Virus record (IMG/VR): IMGVR_UViG_3300044302_005479
Location: 1 to 41,970 of that record
Strand: one strand, 5' to 3'
DNA: 41,970 nt
Source of the DNA: a virus
This document shows, piece after piece, positions 7,036 through 14,373 of the stretch (positions within the stretch are counted from its first letter, which is position 1; every line of letters starts with the position of its first letter). The notes below the pieces were generated by a model. It was not told where the DNA came from, searched no databases, and saw nothing but the letters and a program-made list of their open reading frames with translations. A program made the translations under genes and the position numbers.

Positions 7036-7067
7036 CTATCTAATTAATATTACTTCTTTAAGTTTAC
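7036..7067 (-). promoter_or_regulatory. GTAAACTTA element before minus gene
   Basis: Minus strand GTAAACTTAAAGAAGTAATA, 32 bases before the ATG at 7035 and directly after the psbA terminator. It could restart transcription for the three downstream genes. Confidence 0.45.
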
Positions 7068-7080
7068 TTTTAATACTCAT

Positions 7081-7112
7081 AAGAAAAGACCTGAGGAACC
7101 ACCCCCAGGTCT
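7081..7112 (-). terminator. psbA terminator
   Basis: On the minus strand AGACCTG and CAGGTCT form a perfect 7-bp stem with a 12-base loop, followed by TTTTCTT. It lies 75 bases downstream of the psbA stop. Confidence 0.75.
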
Positions 7113-7186
7113 AGATCTTGCACACACGTACATGATCCTGTAAAACCATGCACCTTATTTAACTTAGCCGAGTAACTCTAAAGAGG

Positions 7187-8272
7187 TCAACCTATTGCCG
7201 GAGCAATAAGCGCAACTGCAGATGTCTCAACAGCTGCCAAATCAAGTGGGAAGTTGTGAGCATTACGCTCGTGCATTACTTCCATACCAAGATTTGCCCT
7301 ATTGAGCACGTCTGCCCATGTAGGTACAATCTTGCCGGAGGAATCGACAATTGACTGATTAAAATTGAATCCATTCAAGTTGAAGGCCATGGTACATATG
7401 CCCATTGAGGTAAGCCAGATGCAAACCACAGGAAAAACAGCAAGAAAGAAATGAAGACTACGAGAGTTATTAAAGGAGGCGTATTGGAAGATAAGACGTC
7501 CGAAGTAGCCATGAGCCGCGACGATGTTGTACGTTTCTTCTTCTTGTCCAAATTTGTAGCCATAATTCTGTGATTCTGATTCTGTAGTTTCTCTAATAAG
7601 TGAAGATGTAACCAATGAACCGTGCATAGCACTAAACAGGGCACCGCCAAACATACCCGCCACACCTGCCATGTGGAATGGATGCATGAGGATATTATGT
7701 TCCGCCTGAAAGACAAACATAAAGTTGAACGTGCCTGAAATGCCCAAAGGCATACCGTCACTGAATGATCCTTGTCCGAAAGGATAGACGAGGAATACAG
7801 CAAACGCGGCAGATACTGGTGCAGAGTAGGCAACACAGATCCAAGGACGCATCCCTAGTCGATAGCTAAGTTCCCATTGTCGTCCCATGTAAGCAGAGAT
7901 ACCAATGAGGAAGTGGAAAATGACGAGCTGGTATGGTCCTCCGTTGTAGAGCCACTCATCAATCGTTGCAGCTTCCCATATTGGGTAAAAATGCAATCCG
8001 ATGGCGTTTGAGCTGGGAACAACGGCTCCTGAGATGATGTTGTTTCCATATAAAAAAGAACCTGCTACAGGTTCGCGAATTCCGTCGATGTCAACGGGTG
8101 GAGCAGCAATAAATGCCACGATGAAACAAGTTGCAGCCGCCAGTAGGCATGGAATCATAAGGACTCCGAACCAACCTACGTAGATACGGTTGTTTGTGGA
8201 AGTAACCCACTCACAAAACTCGTCCCATCCTTGCAATAAACTGCTACTTCTCGTTAAAGAAGTTGTTGTCAT
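7187..8272 (-). CDS. psbA: Photosystem II D1 protein
   Basis: A 361-aa complete D1 protein. D1 binds P680, pheophytin, QB and the Mn4CaO5 cluster in the thylakoid membrane; phage copies replace rapidly damaged host D1 during infection. Numbering is +2 relative to Synechocystis. Visible ligands are D172, E191, H192, H200 (P680), H334, E335, D344 and the processing site after A346, all conserved. Residue 130 (here 132) is Gln, as in D1:1 forms. The C-terminal extension after A346 is 15 residues. It has its own promoter (TATAAT at 8368-8373) and terminator. Codon use looks more GC-rich than its neighbours, as expected for a gene acquired from a cyanobacterium. Confidence 0.98.
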   Translation of the reverse strand: MTTTSLTRSSSLLQGWDEFCEWVTSTNNRIYVGWFGVLMIPCLLAAATCFIVAFIAAPPVDIDGIREPVAGSFLYGNNIISGAVVPSSNAIGLHFYPIWEAATIDEWLYNGGPYQLVIFHFLIGISAYMGRQWELSYRLGMRPWICVAYSAPVSAAFAVFLVYPFGQGSFSDGMPLGISGTFNFMFVFQAEHNILMHPFHMAGVAGMFGGALFSAMHGSLVTSSLIRETTESESQNYGYKFGQEEETYNIVAAHGYFGRLIFQYASFNNSRSLHFFLAVFPVVCIWLTSMGICTMAFNLNGFNFNQSIVDSSGKIVPTWADVLNRANLGMEVMHERNAHNFPLDLAAVETSAVALIAPAIG

Positions 8273-8345
8273 TGAAAAGTAAGAGTACGATTAACTTGTA
8301 TGATGAGAGACGTATTCCCCATGGTCTCGGTTTGAGGATATGTAT

Positions 8346-8361
8346 AAGCCTTATAAGGCTT
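8346..8361. repeat. Perfect 16-bp palindrome in psbA leader
   Basis: AAGCCTTATAAGGCTT is fully self-complementary and sits where psbA transcription should start, 7 bases downstream of the -10 box. It could be an operator or a 5'-end RNA hairpin that stabilises the message. Confidence 0.6.
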
Positions 8362-8367
8362 AGTATG

Positions 8368-8373
8368 ATTATA
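8368..8373 (-). promoter_or_regulatory. psbA -10 box
   Basis: Perfect TATAAT on the minus strand, about 95 bases before the psbA ATG. No good TTGACA-type -35 is seen at 16-18 bp, which is common in cyanobacterial promoters. It implies use of the host sigma-70-type polymerase. Confidence 0.7.
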
Positions 8374-8474
8374 CAGGGGTTAAAGTTCGCCTCATAAAAT
8401 TAAAAAACTAAAGCATTTTGTAAGCGCGGCAATACTTTTCAGCAACCCTTGTAAAAAATTCGAACCTACTAATC

Positions 8475-8627
8475 ATGACTAATATCAGTAGTCAGGAAGT
8501 GATAAAAGGAATATATCAAGACAATTTCTACTCCCTTCCTGAAAACAGACACAAACGAGACGATCTAATAAAGAAGATACTTCTCGAACAAAATGAACTA
8601 GACAACAAAAAAGCCCCACCGAAGTGA
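8475..8627 (+). CDS. 50-aa hypothetical protein
   Basis: A short frame diverging from psbA. Charged helical sequence (SSQEVIKGIYQDNFYSLPEN; RDDLIKKILLEQNELDNKKA). The stop lies inside the stem of a terminator-like hairpin. Family not recognised. Confidence 0.45.
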   Translation: MTNISSQEVIKGIYQDNFYSLPENRHKRDDLIKKILLEQNELDNKKAPPK

Positions 8628-8644
8628 AGCTTTAATGATTTTTT
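8610..8644 (+). terminator. Imperfect rho-independent terminator
   Basis: AAAGC...GCTTT plus CAC...GTG around a CGAA loop, with two internal mismatches, followed 5 bases later by TTTTTT. It resembles a decayed copy of the GCCCCACC-type hairpins common in picocyanobacteria. Confidence 0.4.
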
Positions 8645-8688
8645 GGGCAGAGCAGTAACCCAGAAAAAGCTTATATCAAACGCTTAAA

Positions 8689-8844
8689 TTAAGCAACTGC
8701 TTTCTTCTTCTTTGACTCATAGTGATAAAGATGTCCACGATAAATACGCTTAGTATCATCAGTGATAATTTTTCTTTCTGAAGCAGATTCCGCTTTATGA
8801 CTCTGATAAACGGTTCCGCGATAAACTAACTTTGAGCAAGACAT
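8689..8844 (-). CDS. DUF4278 protein
   Basis: A 51-aa protein with two copies of the YRGxxY motif: LVYRGTVY (residues 6-13) and RIYRGHLY (33-40), with a basic C-terminus. This is the signature of DUF4278, a small family in cyanobacteria and their phages with no known function. It is close to a probable small RNA and psbA. The start ATG is followed directly by the family-like core. Confidence 0.75.
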   Translation of the reverse strand: MSCSKLVYRGTVYQSHKAESASERKIITDDTKRIYRGHLYHYESKKKKAVA

Positions 8845-8947
8845 GGAAGGATCTCGTGTGTGACTTAAGTCAATTATAACTATTTTGTAGTCATTGATAC
8901 CGTTTATGCGGATACATTAAATGTAAAGAAAACCTTAAAATATTGAA

Positions 8948-9055
8948 GGGGAGTAGCCCCACCGCTGTCTCTCGGCAGGACTCTCGTTCACTAGGTGTAG
9001 GAAACAGTAAAAACTACACCTCCCCCCAGGGCCTGACACTGTTCTTCTGCGGCCC
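8948..9055 (+). ncRNA. Probable Yfr2-like small RNA
   Basis: A gene-free GC-rich segment with strong RNA structure. GGTGTAG (8994-9000) pairs with CTACACC (9014-9020), exposing a 13-base loop; AGGAAACA spans the stem end and loop. As I recall, AGGAAACA in a hairpin loop is the hallmark of the cyanobacterial Yfr2 family (Cyano-1 motif). GGGGAG (8948-8953) can also pair with CTCCCC (9020-9025), and GGGCC (9029-9033) with GGCCC (9051-9055). TAAAAT at 8936-8941 is a -10-like box 7 bases before 8948. Ends are inferred. Confidence 0.5.
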
Positions 9056-9074
9056 ACCGGATATATTAAACTCG

Positions 9075-9263
9075 CTATATCTTGTCTTTCAAAACTAATG
9101 CGGCTTCTTCAGCCTCACTACGTAATTCATAATTAGTACCCCACCAAACTGATTTACCATCAAAATACCAAGGTCTGTACTTATTTAGATACCCATGAGC
9201 AATGGGATTAACTCCACACTTATGTGGATATAGATCGATAGACCTGTAATTATCAAAAGTCAT
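9075..9263 (-). CDS. Hypothetical protein
   Basis: A 62-aa aromatic-rich protein (TFDNYRSIDLYPHKCGVNPI; RPWYFDGKSVWWGTNYELRS) ending in a helix (EEAALVLKDKI). I chose ATG 9263, one base after the upstream stop, rather than the TTG at 9287 that overlaps the upstream gene. It is probably co-translated with that gene. No family recognised. Confidence 0.5.
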   Translation of the reverse strand: MTFDNYRSIDLYPHKCGVNPIAHGYLNKYRPWYFDGKSVWWGTNYELRSEAEEAALVLKDKI

Positions 9264-9264
9264 A

Positions 9265-9858
9265 TTAACTAGGTAGTACTTGACCAACTAACTCAAGCGT
9301 TTGCTCCATGGATAACTCCCCTTCTTTAGGGTAGGCACGGAAACAATTGAAGTAAGCTTCGCCAGCAGTGTTAGCTGCCCAATCAACTGGTGTAATAGGA
9401 ACGACATTAAATGACTTCCAAATTACATCATCATGATAAGGAGGCCGGTACCAATAAAAGATCTTCTTCTCATAATCAATAACCCACTCAGGATGGCGTC
9501 TATGCCAACGACTCCAAGCATGGAATTGTCTTTCAGGATCCCCAGAAGTGCAGTCCAGCTCAATACAGTCTCCTGGCTGAACTATCCAACGTAATTTCAA
9601 CACTTCTTGAAAGCCTTTACGAATAGCCTTCATACCAGCTCGACCAGTTATTTGTTCATGAAGAGACTTAGATCTCTTATTTTTTCTCTCATTAAACCAG
9701 TCATTTAATTGACGATTGGACTTACCAATAGCAAAAGCAACCTTCCAAAACCAATACCCTTTTCGATATTCTCTTTCAGGATTAAACCAGATTTTACAGA
9801 TTTGATCATCGATATAAAATGTAGAACTTGTAAACTTGCGGCGTACTCGATAAGTCAT
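9265..9858 (-). CDS. Hypothetical protein
   Basis: A 197-aa basic, Trp-rich protein (IWFNPEREYRKGYWFWKVAF; KAIRKGFQEVLKLRWIVQ; CIELDCTSGDPERQFHAWSR). Likely globular, no membrane segment or signal. It diverges from the replication genes starting at 9860. I do not recognise the family; basic helices suggest possible nucleic-acid contact, which is speculation. Confidence 0.55.
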   Translation of the reverse strand: MTYRVRRKFTSSTFYIDDQICKIWFNPEREYRKGYWFWKVAFAIGKSNRQLNDWFNERKNKRSKSLHEQITGRAGMKAIRKGFQEVLKLRWIVQPGDCIELDCTSGDPERQFHAWSRWHRRHPEWVIDYEKKIFYWYRPPYHDDVIWKSFNVVPITPVDWAANTAGEAYFNCFRAYPKEGELSMEQTLELVGQVLPS

Positions 9859-9859
9859 C

Positions 9860-10144
9860 GTGGAAGAATTACTAAAACTGATTCAATCAGATCCTAAGCT
9901 CTGGGAAATAGTTGAGCAACTAAAACATCAAGATGAGGAACCTGCAGATTTCTTTCTTAATGTGGCAAACATGCTATCAGTCGAATTTGAAGAACTTCAC
10001 AGGACTGATTTAAGCGACAAACTAAGTGCTCTCTTTGGAGGATTACCCCCAGAAGCATTTAAAATGGTACCGCTTCTTGTTCACATTGCATTAGATATCT
10101 TCTTAATGCGGGCTATACCTGATGCCGAGTCAATCAAGGATTGA
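9860..10144 (+). CDS. Hypothetical protein (GTG start)
   Basis: A 94-aa helical protein starting with GTG directly upstream of MEELLKLI-type sequence, ending with a hydrophobic helix (MVPLLVHIALDIFLMRA). It is the first gene of the plus-strand run leading to DNA polymerase and is one base away from the divergent gene at 9858. Function unknown. Confidence 0.5.
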   Translation: MEELLKLIQSDPKLWEIVEQLKHQDEEPADFFLNVANMLSVEFEELHRTDLSDKLSALFGGLPPEAFKMVPLLVHIALDIFLMRAIPDAESIKD

Positions 10145-10147
10145 ACC

Positions 10148-10381
10148 ATGCATACAGGATACGTCTTATGCACTCCCGAATGTGACAAAGTTCTATGCAT
10201 TGCTGAAGACAGAAAAAGCGTAGAACTTGTTGAGTTAAAAGGAACAAATGGCTTGAATAGAGCCTTGTGCCTACCAAACTTAACGGCAGTTAAAAGCATA
10301 TACGAAAAATTTAAAAAGCTTGGTTTAATCGAAGATCTTGATATAGTGAATATCGCAAGACTTTATAAGTATTCCTATTGA
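10148..10381 (+). CDS. Hypothetical protein
   Basis: A 77-aa alpha/beta protein with four Cys (GYVLCTPECDKVLCIAED...RALCLPNL) and a helical C-terminus. It lies 3 bases before the DNA polymerase start, so it is likely co-transcribed. No family recognised; the Cys spacing does not form a clear zinc site. Confidence 0.5.
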   Translation: MHTGYVLCTPECDKVLCIAEDRKSVELVELKGTNGLNRALCLPNLTAVKSIYEKFKKLGLIEDLDIVNIARLYKYSY

Positions 10382-10384
10382 TCC

Positions 10385-12217
10385 ATGTTGAGATTAGTAC
10401 TGGACTGTGAGACCAACGGTCTAGTCCATCAGTTGGATAAAGTACACAGCCTTGTGCTCAGAGATATTGACACAGGCCATGTTTATAGCTGCTCTAACGA
10501 GGAAGGCTATGAACCAATTGTTAATGGTATTCACCTGATTTCTCAGGCAGATTTACTTATTGGTCACAATATAATCAATTTTGATTTCAGAGCACTAGCT
10601 AAGGTCTATCCCCATCTAACTAAGAAGACTGGTTGCAAAATCTGTGACACTCTCATTATGAGTCGTGTTCTATGGCCTGAATTAGAGCCAGTAGATGAGC
10701 AAAAGTTCTCTCATATCGAAGCTAAATATAAAGGTAAACATTCTCTAGGTGCATGGGGTGCAAGACTGAATGTCAATAAATCTGATTTCCCAGTAGAGGA
10801 TGGGTCTGACAAATGGGATAAATGGACTCCTGAAATGCAAACGTATTGTGAAAATGACACCCTAGTCTCATTAGAACTCTACAATTACCTCAACGCTCAG
10901 GAACTAGACCCACGATGCTACGAGCTAGAACACTCCTTCGCCATCCTTATGACCTTGCAAGAGGATTATGGATTTCCTTTTGACGAAAAGGCAGCGTTCG
11001 CTCTGGTTAACACTCTTAAAACACGACATACGGAGATTGATGAACAGCTACAAAAGGTTTTCCCTCCCATTACGGAAGAACGTATTTCGACGAAAACGGG
11101 GAAGCGACTTAAGGACAAAGTCACAACGTTTAATCCTGCTTCAAGGAAGCAGACTGCCGAAAGACTACGGGAGAAATACCCTGAGATACGGTTCAATAAG
11201 ACGGAAAAAGGGAATGTTAAGGTCGATGATGACGTCTTGGAGATCTTGGGTAAAAAATATCCAGAGGCTGCTCTTCTAGCTGAATATCAACTACTCAACA
11301 AAAGATTAGGCCAAATTGCAGAAGGCAAAGAAGCATGGTTGAAGCATAGTCAAAAATATAAAGATGGAAGAATACACGGATCAGTTATTACAAATGCCTG
11401 TGTCAGCGGTAGATGTAGCCATCGAGGTCCCAATATGGCTCAAATTCCTAGAGTTGGTCATCAATATGGCGCAGAATGTAGAGCCTTATTCCATGCAACG
11501 CCAGGTTGGCTACTAATAGGAGCAGATGCCAGTGGTTTAGAACTGCGTGGTCTAGGTGCCCAATTAGCTTACTTTGATGAAGGAGAATATGCAAAGTTAG
11601 TTAGTACTGATGACTTTGATATTCATACTCATAATGCAAAACTATTTGGCATATTTGATGGTAAAGGAAAAATAGATAAAAAGACGAGAGAGCTTGCAAA
11701 AACTATGATTTATGCGGTACTTTATGGAGCCGGGGCACAGAAACTTGGTTCTATCTTAGATGTCTCTTTAAGTGAACATAAACAAAAAGAATTAGGTTAT
11801 GAAACTATCAATACTTTCTATAAAAATCTTCCTGCTATTAAACAATTAAAAGACAAAGTTGATGAACGTGTCACACAACGAGGATATTTAACTGGGATAG
11901 ATGGTAGACATCTACAAATTAGATCACGACATTCCGCATTAAACCAGTTATTGCAATCAACAGGTGCTATTGCAGTTAAAAAAGCTACATGTATCCTATA
12001 CAAAGATTTGTACGAAGCCGGTTTAAGATGGGCTTGTCACTTTGCCTTTGTTGCTCACATCCATGATGAGATTCAATCTCTTGTTAAGCCACAATTTGAA
12101 GACCTCTATAAAAGCTTAGCGATTGACTCATTCCGTAAAGCTGGAGAGTATTACAACTTGAAATGCCCTCTAACTGGTGAAGCTAAAGAAGGTAAAAACT
12201 GGATGGAGACTCACTAA
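10385..12217 (+). CDS. polA: DNA polymerase A family (T7-like) with 3'-5' exonuclease
   Basis: A 610-aa replicative polymerase. The N-terminal proofreading domain has Exo I (D7, E9 in LDCETNG), Exo II (GHNIINFDF) and Exo III (Y154-x3-D158). Polymerase motif A is GADASGLELR (D381), motif B is RELAKTMIYAVLYG (R435, K439, Y443) and motif C is HDE (560-562). It is much closer in layout to T7 gp5 than to bacterial Pol I. Tyr443 is at the site of E. coli Phe762; Tyr there is linked in marine phages to a virulent lifestyle. Overlaps the next ATG by one base. Confidence 0.95.
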   Translation: MLRLVLDCETNGLVHQLDKVHSLVLRDIDTGHVYSCSNEEGYEPIVNGIHLISQADLLIGHNIINFDFRALAKVYPHLTKKTGCKICDTLIMSRVLWPELEPVDEQKFSHIEAKYKGKHSLGAWGARLNVNKSDFPVEDGSDKWDKWTPEMQTYCENDTLVSLELYNYLNAQELDPRCYELEHSFAILMTLQEDYGFPFDEKAAFALVNTLKTRHTEIDEQLQKVFPPITEERISTKTGKRLKDKVTTFNPASRKQTAERLREKYPEIRFNKTEKGNVKVDDDVLEILGKKYPEAALLAEYQLLNKRLGQIAEGKEAWLKHSQKYKDGRIHGSVITNACVSGRCSHRGPNMAQIPRVGHQYGAECRALFHATPGWLLIGADASGLELRGLGAQLAYFDEGEYAKLVSTDDFDIHTHNAKLFGIFDGKGKIDKKTRELAKTMIYAVLYGAGAQKLGSILDVSLSEHKQKELGYETINTFYKNLPAIKQLKDKVDERVTQRGYLTGIDGRHLQIRSRHSALNQLLQSTGAIAVKKATCILYKDLYEAGLRWACHFAFVAHIHDEIQSLVKPQFEDLYKSLAIDSFRKAGEYYNLKCPLTGEAKEGKNWMETH

Positions 12218-12396
12218 TGAAAAAAAAGAAGCACCAAGTGAAATCTTCTTGGTACTACATCTTCTGGGGAATTATGTCAGCTTCCGTAGTAGCTGGACAA
12301 ATTTATGTTGGAACTGGCTACAGAGAAATGTCAGAGACAATCAAACAGGGTGTACTCCTATTTGATCCTCCTTCAGATGCTCCACGCATACGTTGA
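12217..12396 (+). CDS. Small membrane protein after polA
   Basis: A 59-aa protein starting in the TAATG overlap with polA. Basic N-terminus (KKKKHQVKSS), one hydrophobic segment at about 11-28 (WYYIFWGIMSASVVAGQIYV) and a soluble tail (SETIKQGVLLFDPPSDAPRI). A positive-inside orientation puts the tail outside the cytoplasm. Function unknown. A terminator hairpin covers its stop codon. Confidence 0.6.
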   Translation: MKKKKHQVKSSWYYIFWGIMSASVVAGQIYVGTGYREMSETIKQGVLLFDPPSDAPRIR

Positions 12397-12408
12397 GGCA
12401 TCTTTCTT
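12375..12408 (+). terminator. Probable rho-independent terminator
   Basis: AGATGC (12375-12380) pairs with GCATCT (12398-12403), extendable by a T-G and a C-G pair, with a TTTCTT tail. It would end the polA transcript just after the small membrane protein. Confidence 0.5.
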
Positions 12409-12546
12409 CCTCATCGTCTATATAACAATGAGAGATGCATTCAAAGTAAGTTTCGACTGGATCATGTGTGTTCATCTCAACACTTTATCGTTAATGAGGC
12501 AAAAAAGTCATGAGTAAAATCTCTCAAAAAAATATAAAGAAATAAT

Positions 12547-12867
12547 ATGGACAAACACGATATACCTTTTATAGGTGACTTTTACACTAAAGCTGAAGTA
12601 GATGCCATGGTTGCAGCTGCTCTTGAAGAAGCTAGAGCAATTGATGAAGCTTCAATGGCAGAGCATAATTTCAAAGCCACTATTATTAGTATGATTTTGG
12701 GATTTATTTGTTTAGCACTATTTGTTGATGGACTACTTCGCATACTTGGTATCATTCCACCATTCATGGATATTGACGTTAATATCTTGGACGATATTGC
12801 AGAGAAAACTAAAACAATTGTAGAAAGGGATTTAGCACCAGCCTTAAATAGAATCCCAAGAATTTAA
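12547..12867 (+). CDS. Membrane protein with YTKAEVD motif
   Basis: A 106-aa protein: a YTKAEVDAM motif near the N-terminus (13-21), an Ala-rich helix, a hydrophobic segment at about 46-67 (ATIISMILGFICLALFVDGL) and a soluble C-terminal helix. YTKAEVD-type motifs are common in phage fibre and virion proteins, and the protein at 2911 has YTQAEVDTM. Ends directly against the convergent gene at 12868 with no spacer. Confidence 0.5.
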   Translation: MDKHDIPFIGDFYTKAEVDAMVAAALEEARAIDEASMAEHNFKATIISMILGFICLALFVDGLLRILGIIPPFMDIDVNILDDIAEKTKTIVERDLAPALNRIPRI

Positions 12868-13359
12868 TCACCAACCGGCTGCATCCATTATCTTCTGTAA
12901 TTCTCTATTTCTATTGCTTACACCTCTAAGAAACTGATCCGTAGGACTAACAACAGATTGGTCAGGCTCATACGTTCCTTGCTGCACTTGATCTCCAACT
13001 GATTGATTCTTTCCCCAATTCCAAGGTAGAAGCGGACTAAAAATGTTCTGTGCTATCTGAGTTTCTCCAGGACCATAACCTGCTCCATCCAAAACAGCAG
13101 TTATGGTTTTGTAATCTTTTTTAGGATCCTCTGCCTTCTCATCTGGATATGCTAGCTTCCGAAGGTTTGGATATTCCCACTTTCCATCTATACCTCTCTG
13201 TTCCCATGGCATACCAGGGTCAGGCTGCCAATTATCCTCCGGCTCAGGACAAGGAGCAACATAACAATGACGTTGACCAAGGCCGCCCATATTAACCTCG
13301 CTCCGTCCAGTTTTAGGATTAATCCTTCTTCTTCCTTCCCAAGGATCTACAGCAGTCAC
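12868..13359 (-). CDS. Hydrophilic protein, possible virion component (GTG start)
   Basis: A 163-aa Pro/Gly/Trp-rich protein without membrane segments (DPWEGRRRINPKTGRSEVNM; PEPEDNWQPDPGMPWEQRGI; SPLLPWNWGKNQSVGDQVQQ). A single minus-strand insertion inside the plus-strand replication block, with the TAAAAT-type element upstream like other minus-strand small genes. Start is GTG; no Met codon fits upstream. Function inferred from context only. Confidence 0.5.
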   Translation of the reverse strand: MTAVDPWEGRRRINPKTGRSEVNMGGLGQRHCYVAPCPEPEDNWQPDPGMPWEQRGIDGKWEYPNLRKLAYPDEKAEDPKKDYKTITAVLDGAGYGPGETQIAQNIFSPLLPWNWGKNQSVGDQVQQGTYEPDQSVVSPTDQFLRGVSNRNRELQKIMDAAGW

Positions 13360-13381
13360 AATCTTAAATTTTAAATAGGGG

Positions 13382-13398
13382 TATCTTGTTTATTTTAG
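13382..13398 (-). promoter_or_regulatory. CTAAAATAAACAAGATA element
   Basis: On the minus strand CTAAAATAAACAAGATA lies 39 bases before the GTG at 13359. It matches the GTAAAATTAaAgAgATA element before 6300, 6709, 7035 and 28421 at most positions. Putative promoter. Confidence 0.4.
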
Positions 13399-13435
13399 AT
13401 TATCCAAGTACAGTCCCTATGAACAAAAATATCTC

Positions 13436-13606
13436 ATGCCACCACGAACTAAAAAGCACCACTCACTCTCCGAAATGTCTGATGAAGAATTAAGCTCGCT
13501 CCAAGACGGTTTTCTAGATCTTCGAGATCATGCAAACTGCAACATTGAAGCAATCTTGAGAGAGTTCCAATCTCGCTTAGAAAAAAAATTTGACCTAGTT
13601 GCCTAA
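13436..13606 (+). CDS. 56-aa hypothetical protein
   Basis: A short frame ending two bases before the SSB gene. Basic N-terminus (PPRTKKHHS) and a charged helix (DEELSSLQDGFLDLRDH; AILREFQSRLEKKF), plausible as a small DNA- or protein-binding helical hairpin. Likely first gene of the SSB transcript. Confidence 0.5.
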   Translation: MPPRTKKHHSLSEMSDEELSSLQDGFLDLRDHANCNIEAILREFQSRLEKKFDLVA

Positions 13607-13608
13607 CT

Positions 13609-14331
13609 ATGAACATTATTAATGCATGCGCCAAGTATACCGGAGATTCCGCAATGGAGTCAGGTCTACGAACACTGCGCTTTGAAATTCCAAGTACTGG
13701 GAAAACTCCTATAATCCCAATCTTCGTTATCCCTAGTTATGCAGCTGGAGATAGTTGCGCTCAGGGCACCTTCACAGAAGGTTTAAACGTACTAATAAGT
13801 GGACGTCTTTATCCGAATGAAGATCAAAAGATGTACATCGTTCCAGTGCAGCCTCTACAGATAATCAAAGAAGGCACAACTTTGAATCATGTTCACCTAG
13901 CAGGTGGAGTTGGTTTTATAGGAGAACAACGCAGAGAAGACTGCTTTAACTTTGGCTTAATGTGCCAAGCTCCTAAACAGAAAACCCTTAAGCATGATTG
14001 GCAAGACAGTCTTGGCTTCCGTATTGAAAGCTGGGGTGACGATGCAGGACGTATGAAGAAATTCCTCTTTGTAGGTAGACAAATGTCCTTAGGAGGAACT
14101 CTTAAATTTGATCATTGGACTGACAAAGAAGGCAATGTAAGAACTAACTACAAAATCAGAGTTAGATCTGCTCAGTATTCCTTCTTTGGTAAGAATCAAA
14201 AGACTGAAGAAAAGGATCCACCAATTGCATCATTTGATAAGACTGAGATTTTTGACTCACCTCATCAACAGGCAATTGCAAAACCAGCTACTAATGTCAA
14301 GAAAACTGTCGACGATGGCATACCTTTTTGA
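13609..14331 (+). CDS. ssb: Two-OB-fold single-stranded DNA-binding protein
   Basis: A 240-aa protein. It ends in TVDDGIPF, the acidic tip that lets bacterial SSB recruit partner proteins. Residues 1-95 look like one OB fold (LRFEIPSTGKTPIIPIFVIP; GLNVLISGRLYPNEDQKMYI) and 105-205 like a second (FNFGLMCQAP; MKKFLFVGRQMSLGGTLKFD; YKIRVRSAQYSFFG). Usual SSB is one OB fold of about 110-180 aa. It should coat ssDNA in replication and recombination. Two bases after the preceding gene, upstream of the DUF5895-like gene. Confidence 0.75.
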   Translation: MNIINACAKYTGDSAMESGLRTLRFEIPSTGKTPIIPIFVIPSYAAGDSCAQGTFTEGLNVLISGRLYPNEDQKMYIVPVQPLQIIKEGTTLNHVHLAGGVGFIGEQRREDCFNFGLMCQAPKQKTLKHDWQDSLGFRIESWGDDAGRMKKFLFVGRQMSLGGTLKFDHWTDKEGNVRTNYKIRVRSAQYSFFGKNQKTEEKDPPIASFDKTEIFDSPHQQAIAKPATNVKKTVDDGIPF

Positions 14332-14373
14332 TAGCCTTGTAAAGTCGAACTTTTTAAAACACTCAAACTACCT

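Noticed and set aside
7375-7836. Long alternative frame inside psbA
   Set aside because: It lies within the D1 coding sequence, has no ribosome-binding site and its product has random composition.
8940-9060. Structured GC-rich region considered as tRNA or tmRNA
   Set aside because: No T-arm GTTCRANNC, no acceptor stem of 7 bp with CCA position, and no tag-peptide frame; a small RNA fits better.
11160-12370. Short alternative frames in and after polA
   Set aside because: They overlap the conserved polymerase domains or the well-supported 59-aa gene and show no domain of their own.
12377-12517. 46-codon frame after the small membrane gene
   Set aside because: Its ATG lies inside the stem of a terminator-like hairpin and the sequence has no recognisable features.
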